From Pseudomonas fluorescens (GTDB lineage Bacteria; Pseudomonadota; Gammaproteobacteria; Pseudomonadales; Pseudomonadaceae), in the NCBI RefSeq assembly GCF_001307275.1, contig NZ_CP012831.1:2534501-2598500 (forward strand): 64,000 nucleotides of DNA, in the 5' to 3' direction. The translations under genes and the position numbers were made by a program. Below are positions 25,941 through 36,457 of this stretch, piece after piece (the stretch's first letter is position 1; each line of letters begins with the position of its first letter). A model generated the notes under the pieces. The model was not told the origin of the DNA. It worked only from the letters and a program-made list of their open reading frames with translations, and did not search any database.

Positions 25941-27035
25941 ATGTCATTACCTGAATCTGCTCCGGTTTCCCCTGCGGAACTGGAGGCCCGGCTACGTCTT
26001 CACCGCTTGCCGGAACTCGGTCCCAAGCGTTTCATGACCCTGATGGAGGCCTTCGGCTCGGCCTCCAAAGCCATCAGTGCACCGGCCAGCGCCTGGCGAG
26101 CACTGGGCCTGCCGATCGCCTGCGCCGAGGCGCGACGCAACCCGGATGTGCGTGACGGCGCCGCCCATGCATTGGCCTGGCTAGAGCGTGCGGGCCAGCA
26201 TTTACTGATGTGGGACCAACCCGACTACCCGGCGCTGCTGGCACAGATCAGCGACGCGCCACCGCTGCTGTTCGTCGCGGGCGACGCCACCATTCTGGAA
26301 AAACCGCAGCTGGCGATGGTCGGCAGTCGCCGGGCATCGCGACCGGGCATGGACACCGCGGCGGCGTTTTCCCGCAGCCTGGCCGGGGCCGGTTTTGTCA
26401 TCACCAGCGGCCTGGCCTTGGGCATCGATGCGGCGGCCCATCAGGCGGCGCTGGACGTTGGCGGGCGCACCGTCGGCGTGTTGGGCACCGGCCTGGAAAA
26501 TTTTTATCCACAGCGCAATCGTCGGCTGGCGGACGCGATGATTGCCCAAGGCAGCGCGGTGCTGTCGGAGTTTCCGTTGGACGCGCCGCCTCACGCCAGC
26601 AACTTTCCGCGTCGCAACCGGATCATCAGCGGTTTGTCCCTGGGGGTGCTGGTGGTGGAAGCCAGTGTCGCCAGCGGCTCGCTGATCACCGCCCGACTGG
26701 CGGCGGAACAGGGCCGCGAGGTGTATGCCATTCCTGGATCGATCCATCACCCCGGCGCCCGGGGCTGCCATCAGCTGATCCGCGACGGTGCGGCGCTGGT
26801 GGAAACCGTCGAGCACATCCTTGAAGCGTTGCGCGGTTGGCAGCAGTTGCCGCTGGCCGCGACGCCTGAGCCGGTGACCCATCCGCTGCTGCGCCTGCTG
26901 CACGCCGCGCCGCTGAGCAGCGAGGCCTTGGCCGATGCCAGCGGCTGGGGCTTGCCCAAAGTGTTGGCAGCGTTGACCGAGCTGGAAATGGAAGGACGCG
27001 CGACCTGTGACAACGGGCGCTGGTTTGCACGCTAG
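25941..27035 (+). CDS. dprA: DNA-processing protein DprA
   Basis: DprA protects incoming single-stranded DNA and loads RecA in transformation. The 364-aa protein has an N-terminal SAM-like domain, a central Rossmann-like fold (PQLAMVGSRRASRPGMDTAA, GFVITSGLALGIDAAAHQAAL, FPRRNRIISGLS) and a C-terminal winged-helix domain (LASEA-type segment LSSEALADASGWGLPKVL). It lies 80 bases after the LysM gene and 61 before tsaC, the usual Pseudomonas order. Confidence 0.95.
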   Translation: MSLPESAPVSPAELEARLRLHRLPELGPKRFMTLMEAFGSASKAISAPASAWRALGLPIACAEARRNPDVRDGAAHALAWLERAGQHLLMWDQPDYPALLAQISDAPPLLFVAGDATILEKPQLAMVGSRRASRPGMDTAAAFSRSLAGAGFVITSGLALGIDAAAHQAALDVGGRTVGVLGTGLENFYPQRNRRLADAMIAQGSAVLSEFPLDAPPHASNFPRRNRIISGLSLGVLVVEASVASGSLITARLAAEQGREVYAIPGSIHHPGARGCHQLIRDGAALVETVEHILEALRGWQQLPLAATPEPVTHPLLRLLHAAPLSSEALADASGWGLPKVLAALTELEMEGRATCDNGRWFAR

Positions 27036-27096
27036 GTTTTATGGGGAAGATCGGTAAACTGCCCACAGCCTTATTTGCGTTGCGGGAGAAACTTTC

Positions 27097-27654
27097 ATGG
27101 TCAACAGTTGGCGTGTGCAACAAGCCGCGCGAGAAATTCGCGCCGGGGCGGTGATTGCCTATCCAACCGAAGCGGTCTGGGGCCTGGGTTGTGACCCGTG
27201 GAACGAGGAGGCGGTGGAGCGCCTGCTGGCGATCAAGTCGCGGCTGCCCGACAAAGGCCTGATCCTGGTGGCTGACAACATCCACCAGTTCGACTTCCTG
27301 TTCGAAGACTTCCCCGAAACCTGGATCGACCGCATGGCCAGCACCTGGCCGGGCCCCAACACCTGGCTGGTGCCGCACCAAAACCTGCTGCCGGAATGGA
27401 TCACCGGGGTACACGACACCGTCGCGCTGCGGGTCAGCGATCATCCCACCGTGCGCGATTTGTGCTCGTTGGTCGGGCCGCTGGTGTCCACCTCGGCCAA
27501 CCCCCAAGGGCGCCCGGCGGCGCGCACGCGGATTCGCGTCAAGCAATATTTCCGTGGGCAGATCGATCTGGTGCTCGGCGGCAACCTGGGCGGGCGCAAG
27601 AACCCCAGCGTGATTCGTGACCTGGCTACCGGGAAAGTGGTGCGACCGGACTGA
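27097..27654 (+). CDS. tsaC: Threonylcarbamoyl-AMP synthase
   Basis: TsaC (RimN/YrdC) makes threonylcarbamoyl-AMP for t6A37 tRNA modification. The 185-aa protein has [37 protein letters not shown] and [16 protein letters not shown], all typical. Upstream dprA is a common neighbour. The gene is followed by a three-unit REP array before the convergent qor gene. Confidence 0.95.
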   Translation: MVNSWRVQQAAREIRAGAVIAYPTEAVWGLGCDPWNEEAVERLLAIKSRLPDKGLILVADNIHQFDFLFEDFPETWIDRMASTWPGPNTWLVPHQNLLPEWITGVHDTVALRVSDHPTVRDLCSLVGPLVSTSANPQGRPAARTRIRVKQYFRGQIDLVLGGNLGGRKNPSVIRDLATGKVVRPD

Positions 27655-27690
27655 GCCCGCCCCCCATTCTGCATCTTGCATAAAACCCCT

Positions 27691-28049
27691 GTGGGAGCGA
27701 GCTTGCTCGCGATGGCGTCAGGTCAGCCAGCATTGATATTGACTGACACACCGCTATCGCGAGCAAGCTCGCTCCCACAGGGATTTGTGGCGAATGCCAG
27801 ATCTGTGGACACCGCAAAACCTTTGTGGGAGCGAGCTTGCTCGCGATGGCGACAGGTCAGCCAGCATTGATATCGACTGACGCACCGCTATCGCGAGCAA
27901 GCTCGCTCCCACAGGAATTTGTGGCGAATGCCAGATCTGTGGACACTGCAAAACCTTTGTGGGAGCGAGCTTGCTCGCGATGGCGTCAGGTCAGCCAGTA
28001 TTGATATTGACTGACACACCGCTATCGCGAGCAAGCTCGCTCCCACAGG
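27691..28049. repeat. Tandem array of three REP-pair units, 134-bp period
   Basis: Units begin with GTGGGAGCGAGC at 27691, 27825 and 27959. Each unit holds a forward REP, a spacer with GGTCAGCCAGCATTGATATT, an inverted REP, and a connector (CGAATGCCAGATCTGTGGAC) that the last unit lacks. The copies differ by only a few bases. This fills the tsaC-qor gap, which is otherwise empty. Confidence 0.95.
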
Positions 28050-28077
28050 TTCTGCTGGACACCTTCGTCCCTGTAGC

Positions 28078-29055
28078 TCAAGGCAGGAGAATGGTCGACC
28101 CCGTCGTGCGCCGCGCCGACAGCTCGGTCTGGGCCTTGGCCGCTTCCGCCAGTGGATAACGCTGGTTGATGTCCACCGTGAGCTTGCCGCTACTGATCAT
28201 CCCGAACAGTTCATCGGCCATGCGCTGCAGGTTTTCGGCATTGTTGGCGTACGTCGCCAGGGTCGGGCGAGTGACGTACAGCGAGCCCTTGGCCGAAAGA
28301 ATCCCCAGGTTCACACCCTCCACCGCACCCGAGGCATTGCCGAAGCTCACCACCAGGCCACGGGGGGCGACGCTGTCCAGGGAGGTCAACCAGGTGTCCT
28401 TGCCAACCCCGTCGTACACCACGGGCACCTTCTTGCCGTCAGTCAATTCCAGCACGCGCTGTGCGACGTTTTCCTTGCTGTAGTCGATGGTTTCCCAGGC
28501 GCCGTGGGATTTGGCGATGGCGGCTTTTTCCGGCGAACTGACGGTACCGATCAGCTTCACGCCCAAGGCCTTGGCCCACTGGCAGGCCAAGGAGCCCACG
28601 CCACCGGCGGCGGCATGGAACAGGATGGTTTCGCCACCCTTGAGCTCATAGGTCTGGCGCAACAGGTATTGCACGGTCAGGCCCTTGAGCATCACGCCGG
28701 CGGCCTGTTCGAAACTGATGGATTCGGGCAGATGCACCAGGTTGGCTTCGGGCAACACATGCACATCGCTGTAGGCCCCCAGCGGTCCGCTGCCGTACGC
28801 CACCCGGTCACCGACCTTGAACCGCGTGACACCGGGACCGATGGCCTCGACCACGCCCGCACCCTCGGCGCCCAGGCTCGAAGGCAGCGCCGGTGGCGGA
28901 TAAAGACCGCTGCGGTAGTAGGTGTCGATGAAATTCAGGCCGATTGCCTTGTTGCTGACGCGTACCTGCTGCGGGCCCGGCTCGGCCGGCTGATAGTCGA
29001 CATACTCGAGTACTTCGGGACCGCCGTGGGAACGGAACTGGATACGTTTGGCCAT
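28078..29055 (-). CDS. qor: NADPH:quinone oxidoreductase (zinc-independent MDR family)
   Basis: Qor reduces quinones in one-electron steps with NADPH. The 325-aa protein from ATG 29055 begins MAKRIQFRSHGGPEVLEY and has GLNFIDTYYRSGLYPPPALP, ILFHAAAGGVGSLACQWAKA (nucleotide-binding motif AAGGVG) and VVYDGVGKDTW. The ribosome site AAGGAG supports this start over an in-frame GTG two codons earlier. It is convergent with tsaC and divergent from hemF. Confidence 0.94.
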   Translation of the reverse strand: MAKRIQFRSHGGPEVLEYVDYQPAEPGPQQVRVSNKAIGLNFIDTYYRSGLYPPPALPSSLGAEGAGVVEAIGPGVTRFKVGDRVAYGSGPLGAYSDVHVLPEANLVHLPESISFEQAAGVMLKGLTVQYLLRQTYELKGGETILFHAAAGGVGSLACQWAKALGVKLIGTVSSPEKAAIAKSHGAWETIDYSKENVAQRVLELTDGKKVPVVYDGVGKDTWLTSLDSVAPRGLVVSFGNASGAVEGVNLGILSAKGSLYVTRPTLATYANNAENLQRMADELFGMISSGKLTVDINQRYPLAEAAKAQTELSARRTTGSTILLP

Positions 29056-29194
29056 CTTCACTTTCTCCTTGTCGCAGACTTTTTACCAAGCCTGCTATCG
29101 GACTCCTAAGCTTGACCGTCGTCAACTGTGGCGTGGGCAAGTGCGGTGGTATCCTGTGCGCCCATTTGCCACCGGCCCGCTATACGCCGCGTAG

Positions 29195-30133
<939 letters not shown>

Positions 30134-30146
30134 ACGGGGATATTCC

Positions 30147-30968
30147 ATGGATCGCTACGTTGTAATGGGTAACCCGATCGGCCACAGCAAGTCGCCGTTG
30201 ATCCATCGCCTGTTTGCCGAGCAGACCGGGCAGGTGCTGGACTACACCACGCTGCTGGCACCGCTGGAGGATTTCGCCGGTTGCGCCCGGGCATTTTTCC
30301 GCGAGGGGCGTGGTGCGAACGTCACCGTGCCGTTCAAGGAAGACGCCTTCCGCCTGGCCGACACCCTGACCGAGCGGGCCCAGCGGGCCGGGGCGGTCAA
30401 TACGTTGAGCAAACTGGCCGACGGCCGCCTGTTGGGTGACAACACCGACGGTGCCGGGCTGGTCCGGGACCTGACCGTCAACGCCGGCTTCAGCCTCCAG
30501 GGCAAGCGCATCCTGTTGCTAGGGGCCGGCGGCGCGGTGCGCGGCGCGCTGGAGCCGCTGCTGGCCGAAGCGCCGGCCTCGGTGATCATCGCCAACCGCA
30601 CGGTGGAAAAAGCCGAAGGGCTGGCCAAGTCGTTTGCCGACCTGGGCCCGGTCTCGGCCAGTGGCTTCGATTGGCTGCAAGAGCCGGTGGACCTGATCAT
30701 CAACGCCACCTCCGCGAGCCTGTCGGGGGATGTACCGCCGATTGCCGCCAGCTTGATCGAGCCCGGCAAGACGGTCTGCTACGACATGATGTATGGCAAG
30801 GAACCGACCTCATTCTGCCGTTGGGCCAGCGAACACGGTGCGGCGGTGGCGATGGATGGCTTGGGCATGTTGGCCGAGCAGGCGGGCGAAGCGTTCTACC
30901 TGTGGCGCGGGGTACGCCCGGACACCGCGCCGGTGCTGGCCGAGTTGCGCCGCCAATTGGCGCTGTAG
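30147..30968 (+). CDS. aroE: Shikimate dehydrogenase
   Basis: Reduces 3-dehydroshikimate with NADPH. The 273-aa protein has [20 protein letters not shown] at the N-terminus (shikimate site), [11 protein letters not shown] with the catalytic Lys, [13 protein letters not shown], the cofactor motif [17 protein letters not shown] and [15 protein letters not shown]. Start codon ATG follows GGGGATATTCC. It is cotranscribed with hemF. Confidence 0.97.
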   Translation: MDRYVVMGNPIGHSKSPLIHRLFAEQTGQVLDYTTLLAPLEDFAGCARAFFREGRGANVTVPFKEDAFRLADTLTERAQRAGAVNTLSKLADGRLLGDNTDGAGLVRDLTVNAGFSLQGKRILLLGAGGAVRGALEPLLAEAPASVIIANRTVEKAEGLAKSFADLGPVSASGFDWLQEPVDLIINATSASLSGDVPPIAASLIEPGKTVCYDMMYGKEPTSFCRWASEHGAAVAMDGLGMLAEQAGEAFYLWRGVRPDTAPVLAELRRQLAL

Positions 30969-30975
30969 GAACTGC

Positions 30976-31066
30976 GTAGGAGCTGTCGAGTGCAACGAGG
31001 CTGCGATCTTGCCCCAGACAATTGAGTCGCACATGAAAGAAGATCGCAGCCTTCGGCAGCTCCTAC
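30976..31066. repeat. Second repeat family, GTAGGAGCTG type inverted pair
   Basis: GTAGGAGCTGTCGAGTGCAA is repeated in inverted form as GAAGATCGCAGCCTTCGGCA through CAGCTCCTAC. The arms differ by a few bases and the pair folds into a large hairpin between the convergent aroE and sulP genes. It resembles a REP type common in fluorescent pseudomonads. Confidence 0.8.
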
Positions 31067-31080
31067 AGGGTTGAATCAGT

Positions 31081-32649
31081 TCAATCCTCAAAATGGATCG
31101 GGCAATGCTCCGGTCCTTCCAGCTTCAACAACTCCTCCACCACCTGGGGCCGGGCCTTGCGCAAGGTCAGGCTACGCCCCTGGCCACGCAGGCGCCGGGC
31201 TTCCTGGTGGAGCATTTCCACCCCGGAATAATCGATGAAGTTGATCTGCTGGGCATCGATGACCACCCGCTGCGCCTGCAGCCGTTGCAGGCGTACTTGC
31301 AGGTAATGGCTGGCGCCGAAAAAGATCGAGCCTCCCACCCGCAGGATCTCCGCCTCCCCCTCGCGAAAGTGCTGCACCCGCGGCTGTGAGGTGCGCTTGA
31401 GGTAGAAAAACAGCGAAGCCAGTACACCGGCGTAGATGGCGGTTTGCAGTTCCAGCAGCAACGTGGCCAGGCAGGTCAGGCTCATCACCATGAATTCGGC
31501 GCGGCTCACGCGGTACAACGCCCGGATACCACGGTGGTCCACCAGCCCCCAGGCGATCAGCAGGATGCTGCCGGCCATGGCCGGAATCGGGATGTGCGCG
31601 ATCAGTTTCGCCCCGGCGACCGCAAACAACGCCACCCACAAGGCCGAGAACACCCCGGCCAGGGGCGAGCAGGCCCCGGCTTCATAGCTGAGGCCGGAAC
31701 GGGTGAAGGAACCGGCCGACAAGGATCCGGAGAAAAATCCGCCAACGAGGTTGGAAAGCCCCTGCGCCCTCACCTCCTGATTCGCATCGAGCAATTGCCC
31801 GGAACGTACCGACAACGAACGGGCGATGGACAGGCTGGTGACCAGCCCGAGCATGCCCACCGCGACGGCCCCGGGCAGCAAGCGCAGGATCAGTTCCAGG
31901 TCCAGCGGCAGCAGCGTGAGCGGCGGCAGGCGCCCGGCGAAGGCGCTGACCAGCGCCACATGCCCGAACATCGCCGGCCACAGCCAGACCACCAGGCTGC
32001 TGATGATTAAAGTTATCAACAGGCTCGGCCAGCGCGGCAGCAGGCGCTTGAGCACCACGCCCAGGAGCAGCGTGCCCAATCCCAGCAGCAATGACGGTTT
32101 ATCCACAGCCTCGATATGGCTGACCAACATCAGCAGGCCCTTCAATGCCGTGGCTTCATTGGGCAAATCGAGGCCCAGCAGGTTCGGCAACTGCCCCAAT
32201 GCGATCACCACCGCCGCCCCCAGGGTGAAACCCAGCACCACCGAGTGGGAGACGAAATTCACCAGCGCGCCGAAACGCAACAGCCCCAGCAGCCACTGGA
32301 AAATCCCCGCCAGGACGGTCAGCAGCAGGATCAAGGTGATGTAGTCCTGGCTGGCGGGCACGGCCAGCGGACTGACGGTGGCATACAGGACGATGGAAAT
32401 CGCCGCCGTAGGGCCGCAGATCAGGTGCCACGACGAACCCCAGAGGCAGGCGATCAGCACCGGAACGATCGCTGCGTACAAGCCATATTCAGGCGGCAAA
32501 CCGGCAATCAGGGCGTAGGCAATGGATTGCGGCAACGCGAGAATCGCGCCGCTCAGGCCGACGATCAGGTCGCGGCCGACACTCTGGCGGGTCTGTCGGG
32601 GCAGCCAGCTCAGGAACGGAAAGAGTGAATGGCGCGTGGGGATTGCCAT
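31081..32649 (-). CDS. SulP-family anion transporter with C-terminal STAS domain
   Basis: A 522-aa protein with 10-14 predicted helices and the SulP signature segment LSGAILALPQSIAYALIAGL near residues 33-52, plus PEYGLYAAIVPVLIACLWG. The C-terminal STAS domain follows at about residue 430 (AQQINFIDYSGVEMLHQEAR). Likely substrate is sulfate or a similar anion, in line with the adjacent choline-sulfatase genes, but the specificity is not visible in the sequence. It matches PA0029 by position. Confidence 0.92.
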   Translation of the reverse strand: MAIPTRHSLFPFLSWLPRQTRQSVGRDLIVGLSGAILALPQSIAYALIAGLPPEYGLYAAIVPVLIACLWGSSWHLICGPTAAISIVLYATVSPLAVPASQDYITLILLLTVLAGIFQWLLGLLRFGALVNFVSHSVVLGFTLGAAVVIALGQLPNLLGLDLPNEATALKGLLMLVSHIEAVDKPSLLLGLGTLLLGVVLKRLLPRWPSLLITLIISSLVVWLWPAMFGHVALVSAFAGRLPPLTLLPLDLELILRLLPGAVAVGMLGLVTSLSIARSLSVRSGQLLDANQEVRAQGLSNLVGGFFSGSLSAGSFTRSGLSYEAGACSPLAGVFSALWVALFAVAGAKLIAHIPIPAMAGSILLIAWGLVDHRGIRALYRVSRAEFMVMSLTCLATLLLELQTAIYAGVLASLFFYLKRTSQPRVQHFREGEAEILRVGGSIFFGASHYLQVRLQRLQAQRVVIDAQQINFIDYSGVEMLHQEARRLRGQGRSLTLRKARPQVVEELLKLEGPEHCPIHFED

Positions 32650-32724
32650 GGGGCCTCAAGGATGGGGGAATGGGGCAAGGGTATCAGGACCGGGCACCGT
32701 TCTCCCTGTGGCGAGGGGATTTAT

Positions 32725-32809
32725 GTGGGAGCAAAGCTTGCTCGCGAAACAGGCACCTCGGTCTCTGAAAGACCGAGTCGTCTTCATCGCGGGCAAGCCT
32801 TGCTCCCAC
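32725..32809. repeat. REP-like inverted pair, GTGGGAGCAAAGC type
   Basis: GTGGGAGCAAAGCTTGCTCG and GGGCAAGCCTTGCTCCCAC face each other with the internal inverted repeat CGGTCTCTGAAAGACCG-like sequence. It lies in the 208-base sulP/choX gap, which has no gene. Confidence 0.85.
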
Positions 32810-32857
32810 ATGGATTTCCTCTCTACAGTGCTCCGCGCCCGCAAAGCAGCGGGGCTG

Positions 32858-33778
32858 TCAGAGCTTGGCCTTCACCGCCGCCAACGCATCCTTGCCATCC
32901 AGGGTCTTCACGCCGTCCAGCCACTTTTCCAGCACTGCCGGGTTGGCCTTGATCCAGGCCTTGGCCGCATCGGCGTTGCTGACTTTGTTGTTCACCACCT
33001 CGGCCATGATGCTGTTCTCCATTTCCTGGGTGAAGCTCAGGTTGGTCAGCAGCTTGCCAACGTTCGGGCAGGCCTGTGCATAACCCTTGCGGGTCAGGGT
33101 GTAGACGCTGCCGGTGTCGCCGAAGTATTTCTCGCCACCCTTGAGGTAGTGCATTTTCAACTGCACGTTCATCGGGTGCGGCGTCCAGCCGAGGAAGGTC
33201 ACGAACTTCTGTTTTTTCACCGCCCGGGAGACTTCCGCCAGCATCGCCTGCTCGCTGGACTCCACCAGTTTCCACTCGCCCATGCCGAAGTCATTGGTCT
33301 TGATGATTTCTTTCAGGGAGAGGTTGGCCGGGGCGCCGGAACCGATGCCGTAGATCTTCTTGTCGAACTTGTCGGCGAATTTGTTCAGGTCGGCAAAGTT
33401 ATGCACACCGGCGTCCCAGACGTAGTCCGGGACCGCCAGGGTGAACTCGGTGCCGTCGAGGTTCTTGGCCAGTTGCGTGACATCGCCAGTGGCCACGAAC
33501 TTGTCATAGAAACCCTGCTGCGCCGGCATCCAGTTACCCAGGAACACATCCACCTGGCCGTCCTTGAGGCCACCGAAGGTGATCGGCACCGCAAGGGTAT
33601 CGACCTTGGCCTTGTAGCCCATGCCGTCCAACAGGAAACCGGTGATGGCGTTGGTCGCGGCGATGTCACTCCAGCCCGGGTCAGCCATCTTCACGGTCTC
33701 GCAGCTCTGCTCGGCCCAGGCCGAAACACTGCTCAACGCCAACAGCCCAGCGGTCAGTACTGTGGATAACTTTTGCAT
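32858..33778 (-). CDS. Choline ABC-transporter substrate-binding protein (ChoX family)
   Basis: Binds choline or a choline ester in the periplasm. The 306-aa protein has a signal peptide (MQKLSTVLTAGLLALSSVSA) cut before EQSCETV, and a glycine-betaine/choline binding fold with VKMADPGWSDIAATNA, GLKDGQVDVFLGNWMPAQQG and FLGWTPHPMNVQLKMHYLKG, whose Trp residues form the aromatic choline cage. The ABC permease and ATPase genes are not adjacent, so it must work with a distant transporter. It lies just downstream of betC, probably in one operon. Confidence 0.9.
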   Translation of the reverse strand: MQKLSTVLTAGLLALSSVSAWAEQSCETVKMADPGWSDIAATNAITGFLLDGMGYKAKVDTLAVPITFGGLKDGQVDVFLGNWMPAQQGFYDKFVATGDVTQLAKNLDGTEFTLAVPDYVWDAGVHNFADLNKFADKFDKKIYGIGSGAPANLSLKEIIKTNDFGMGEWKLVESSEQAMLAEVSRAVKKQKFVTFLGWTPHPMNVQLKMHYLKGGEKYFGDTGSVYTLTRKGYAQACPNVGKLLTNLSFTQEMENSIMAEVVNNKVSNADAAKAWIKANPAVLEKWLDGVKTLDGKDALAAVKAKL

Positions 33779-33793
33779 GTGCTTCCCCTTACG

Positions 33794-35308
33794 TTATTGG
33801 TTTTGGCAGGGTTGTGGATAACGGGCCTTGCGCTCCAGATCGTCGAGATCGATGTGGTTACGCATGTACTGCTGGCTGGCGTCCACCAGCGGCTGGTGGT
33901 CCCAGCTCTTGAGTTTGCCCAGGGTCAGCGCCTGGGCGACAAAACGGCGGCGGCGCTGGCTGGCGAGCACCTGTTGGTGAATAGCCGGAATATCCCACTT
34001 GGCCCGCGCCTCGACGAGAAAATCGGCGAAGAGGGTTTGATGCTCGGGAGATTGGCTGAGATCTTCCAGCTCCTTGGGATCGTTGCGCACGTCGAACAGC
34101 AGGCATGGGTCATCTTCGCTGTAGATGAATTTCCACGGGCCACGACGGATCATCATCAAGGGGCTGATGGTGCCTTCGGCCATGTATTCACCGAAAACTT
34201 CGTCATGCCCGCCCTGCCCTTGCAGATGCGGCACCAGCGAACGGCCATCCAGTGGCAAGCCGGGTTCCAGGGTACCGCCGGCCAGTTCCACCAGGGTCGG
34301 CAGCAGGTCGGCGGTGGACACCGCCGCCCCCACCCGGCCGCTGGCGAACTGCCCCGGCGCGCTGATGAGCAACGGTACGCGGGCAGCCATTTCAAACCAG
34401 TGCATTTTGTACCACAGGCCCTTTTCGCCGAGCATGTCTCCATGATCGCCAGAGAAGACGATGATCGTGTCGTCCAGCAGACCGGTATCTTCCAGGGTTT
34501 GCAGCAGCTTGCCGACGTTGCTGTCAATGTAGCTGCACGCGCCGAAATAGGCGCGGCGGGCATCACGAATTTTATCCACAGGCAGTGGTTTGTCCCACAG
34601 GTCATAGACCTTCAGCAGCCGCTGGGAATGTGGATCGAGGTCCGTTTGCGCCGGGGTCTGCGGCAACGGAATGTCGTTGTCGCCATACAAATCCCAGAAC
34701 GCCTTGGGAATCGTGTACGGGTCGTGTGGGTGGGTCATCGACACGGTGAGGCAGAACGGCTGGTCACCGTCTTCGCGGATGTGGTCGAACAGGTACTGTT
34801 GGGCCTTGAACACCACTTCTTCATCGAAATCCAGCTGGTTGGTGCGCACGCAAGGGCCGGCCTGCAACACCGACGACATGTTGTGGTACCAACTCGGCCG
34901 CACGTCCGGCTCGTCCCAGTTCACCGACCAGCCGTAGTCGGCCGGGTAAATGTCGCTGGTCAGGCGCTCTTCGTAGCCGTGCAGTTGGTCGGGACCGCAA
35001 AAGTGCATCTTGCCGGACAGCGCCGTGCGATAGCCGAGCCGACGCAGGTAATGGGCGTAGGTCGGCACGTCCGCAGGAAAATCCGCCGCGTTGTCGTAGG
35101 CGCCGATCTTGCTGGGCAACTGGCCGCTCACCAACGTGAAACGCGACGGCGCGCACAACGGGCTGTTGCAATAGGCGGCGTCGAACACCACGCCCTCGGC
35201 GGCCAGGCGCGACAGGTTCGGCAGCTTGATCGGCGAAGGACCGTAGATCGGCAACATTGGCGCGGCCATTTGATCGGCCATGATGAAAAGAATGTTCTTG
35301 CGCTTCAT
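33794..35308 (-). CDS. betC: Choline-sulfatase
   Basis: BetC hydrolyses choline-O-sulfate to choline and sulfate. The 504-aa protein begins MKRKNILFIMADQMAAPMLP and has the sulfatase signature LCAPSR with C52 to be converted to formylglycine, GKMHFCG and the metal-site phrase VFSGDHGDMLGEKGLWYK. The start at 35308 fits the family; an in-frame ATG six codons earlier exists. It is divergent from the LysR gene, which is probably its activator. Confidence 0.96.
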   Translation of the reverse strand: MKRKNILFIMADQMAAPMLPIYGPSPIKLPNLSRLAAEGVVFDAAYCNSPLCAPSRFTLVSGQLPSKIGAYDNAADFPADVPTYAHYLRRLGYRTALSGKMHFCGPDQLHGYEERLTSDIYPADYGWSVNWDEPDVRPSWYHNMSSVLQAGPCVRTNQLDFDEEVVFKAQQYLFDHIREDGDQPFCLTVSMTHPHDPYTIPKAFWDLYGDNDIPLPQTPAQTDLDPHSQRLLKVYDLWDKPLPVDKIRDARRAYFGACSYIDSNVGKLLQTLEDTGLLDDTIIVFSGDHGDMLGEKGLWYKMHWFEMAARVPLLISAPGQFASGRVGAAVSTADLLPTLVELAGGTLEPGLPLDGRSLVPHLQGQGGHDEVFGEYMAEGTISPLMMIRRGPWKFIYSEDDPCLLFDVRNDPKELEDLSQSPEHQTLFADFLVEARAKWDIPAIHQQVLASQRRRRFVAQALTLGKLKSWDHQPLVDASQQYMRNHIDLDDLERKARYPQPCQNQ

Positions 35309-35422
35309 GTATTCGCGGCATTCCATAGTAGACAGTTATGCGATATTGCTGCGATCGAGCATGTAGCCCCCGGGTTTTGGGGTAAAGCCCATGCAGGATA
35401 ATGACTAGGATAAGCACAGCTT

Positions 35423-36373
35423 ATGTATGACGCCTTGGGTGACCTGTCCCTGGAACTGTTCCGTGCCTTTGAAGCCGCGGCCCGCCAACAAAGCTTTACG
35501 GCGGCGGCGATTGAGCTGGGCACCACGCAACCGGCCATCAGCCAGCAGATCAAGCGCCTGGAAGAGCAATTGGGTACACGGTTGTTCGACCGGATCTATC
35601 GCGGCATCGAGCTGACCGAGGCCGGGACGATCCTGTTCGAACAAGTGCAGACCGGTTTGCAAAGCATCGATGCCGGGCTGAGCGCGATCACCGCCCAACA
35701 CCAGCATGAGGTGCTGCAGGTCGCCACGGACTTCGCCTTCGCCGCTTACTGGCTGATGCCGCGCCTGCATCGCTTTCACGCCGCCAACCCCCAGGTGGAC
35801 GTGAGCCTGGTGACCAGCGAACGCAATCACAACATGTTGCGGACCGATATCGACGTTGCCGTGCTGTTCGGCGACGGTCGCTTCAAACAAGGTGAAAGTC
35901 GCTGGCTGTTCAGCGAAGAAGTCTTTCCGGTGTGCAGCCCGCTGCTGCTCAAGGATCGCCCCCTGCCCTTACCCGCCCAGGCCTTGGCGGAATTTCCATT
36001 GCTGCACCTGCGCGCGAGCAACAGCAACAGCTGGTTCGACTGGAGCGGCGTATTCCGCGAGCTGGGCATCACGTCGCCGCCCGCCCCCGGGCAATTGCGC
36101 TTCGACAACTACACGCTCCTCATCCAGGCGGCGATTGGCGGCCAAGGCGTCGCCATCGGCTGGCGACACCTTGTGGATAACTTATTGGCCCAGGGGCTGC
36201 TGTGTCGTCCCATCGCCGAAACAGTGCTGTCGCGGCTGGGGTATTACGTGGTCTTGCCCCAGCGTAAACGACGCGGGGGGTTGATCCGGCTGTTTGTGGA
36301 CTGGTTGATGGAAGAACAGACCAACAGTGCTGAATCGCTCACGGGGTTGCCGTTGCCTTCAATTGCGGTTTGA
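35423..36373 (+). CDS. LysR-type regulator of the choline-sulfatase genes
   Basis: A 316-aa LTTR with the HTH at residues 5-65 (LELFRAFEAAARQQSFTAAA, IELGTTQPAISQQIKRLEEQ) and a periplasmic-binding-type effector domain. Divergent placement beside betC matches PA0032 and suggests activation by choline-O-sulfate or choline. The 114-base gap should hold the T-N11-A operator, which I could not fix by eye. Confidence 0.88.
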   Translation: MYDALGDLSLELFRAFEAAARQQSFTAAAIELGTTQPAISQQIKRLEEQLGTRLFDRIYRGIELTEAGTILFEQVQTGLQSIDAGLSAITAQHQHEVLQVATDFAFAAYWLMPRLHRFHAANPQVDVSLVTSERNHNMLRTDIDVAVLFGDGRFKQGESRWLFSEEVFPVCSPLLLKDRPLPLPAQALAEFPLLHLRASNSNSWFDWSGVFRELGITSPPAPGQLRFDNYTLLIQAAIGGQGVAIGWRHLVDNLLAQGLLCRPIAETVLSRLGYYVVLPQRKRRGGLIRLFVDWLMEEQTNSAESLTGLPLPSIAV

Positions 36374-36397
36374 GGCCGTGGCGAGCACCATGTTTTT

Positions 36398-36439
36398 GGG
36401 GCTGCTTCGCAGCCCAGCGGGAGCAAGCTCCCTCGCCAC
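36398..36439. repeat. REP element, GTGGCGAGGGAGC type
   Basis: GGGGCTGCTTCGCAGCCCAG followed by CGGGAGCAAGCTCCCTCGCC between the convergent lysR and SDR-like genes. Confidence 0.85.
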
Positions 36440-36457
36440 GGATGTGGATGTCGACAG

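Noticed and set aside
27691..28049. Regular repeats considered as a CRISPR array
   Set aside because: The spacers between repeats are themselves near-identical and the units are inverted REP pairs; no cas genes are nearby.
32522..33769. 415-codon forward ORF over choX
   Set aside because: Antisense shadow of the ChoX gene, which has a signal peptide and a substrate-binding fold.
33773..35401. 542-codon forward ORF over betC
   Set aside because: Antisense shadow; the reverse strand encodes an intact sulfatase with C52 in LCAPSR.
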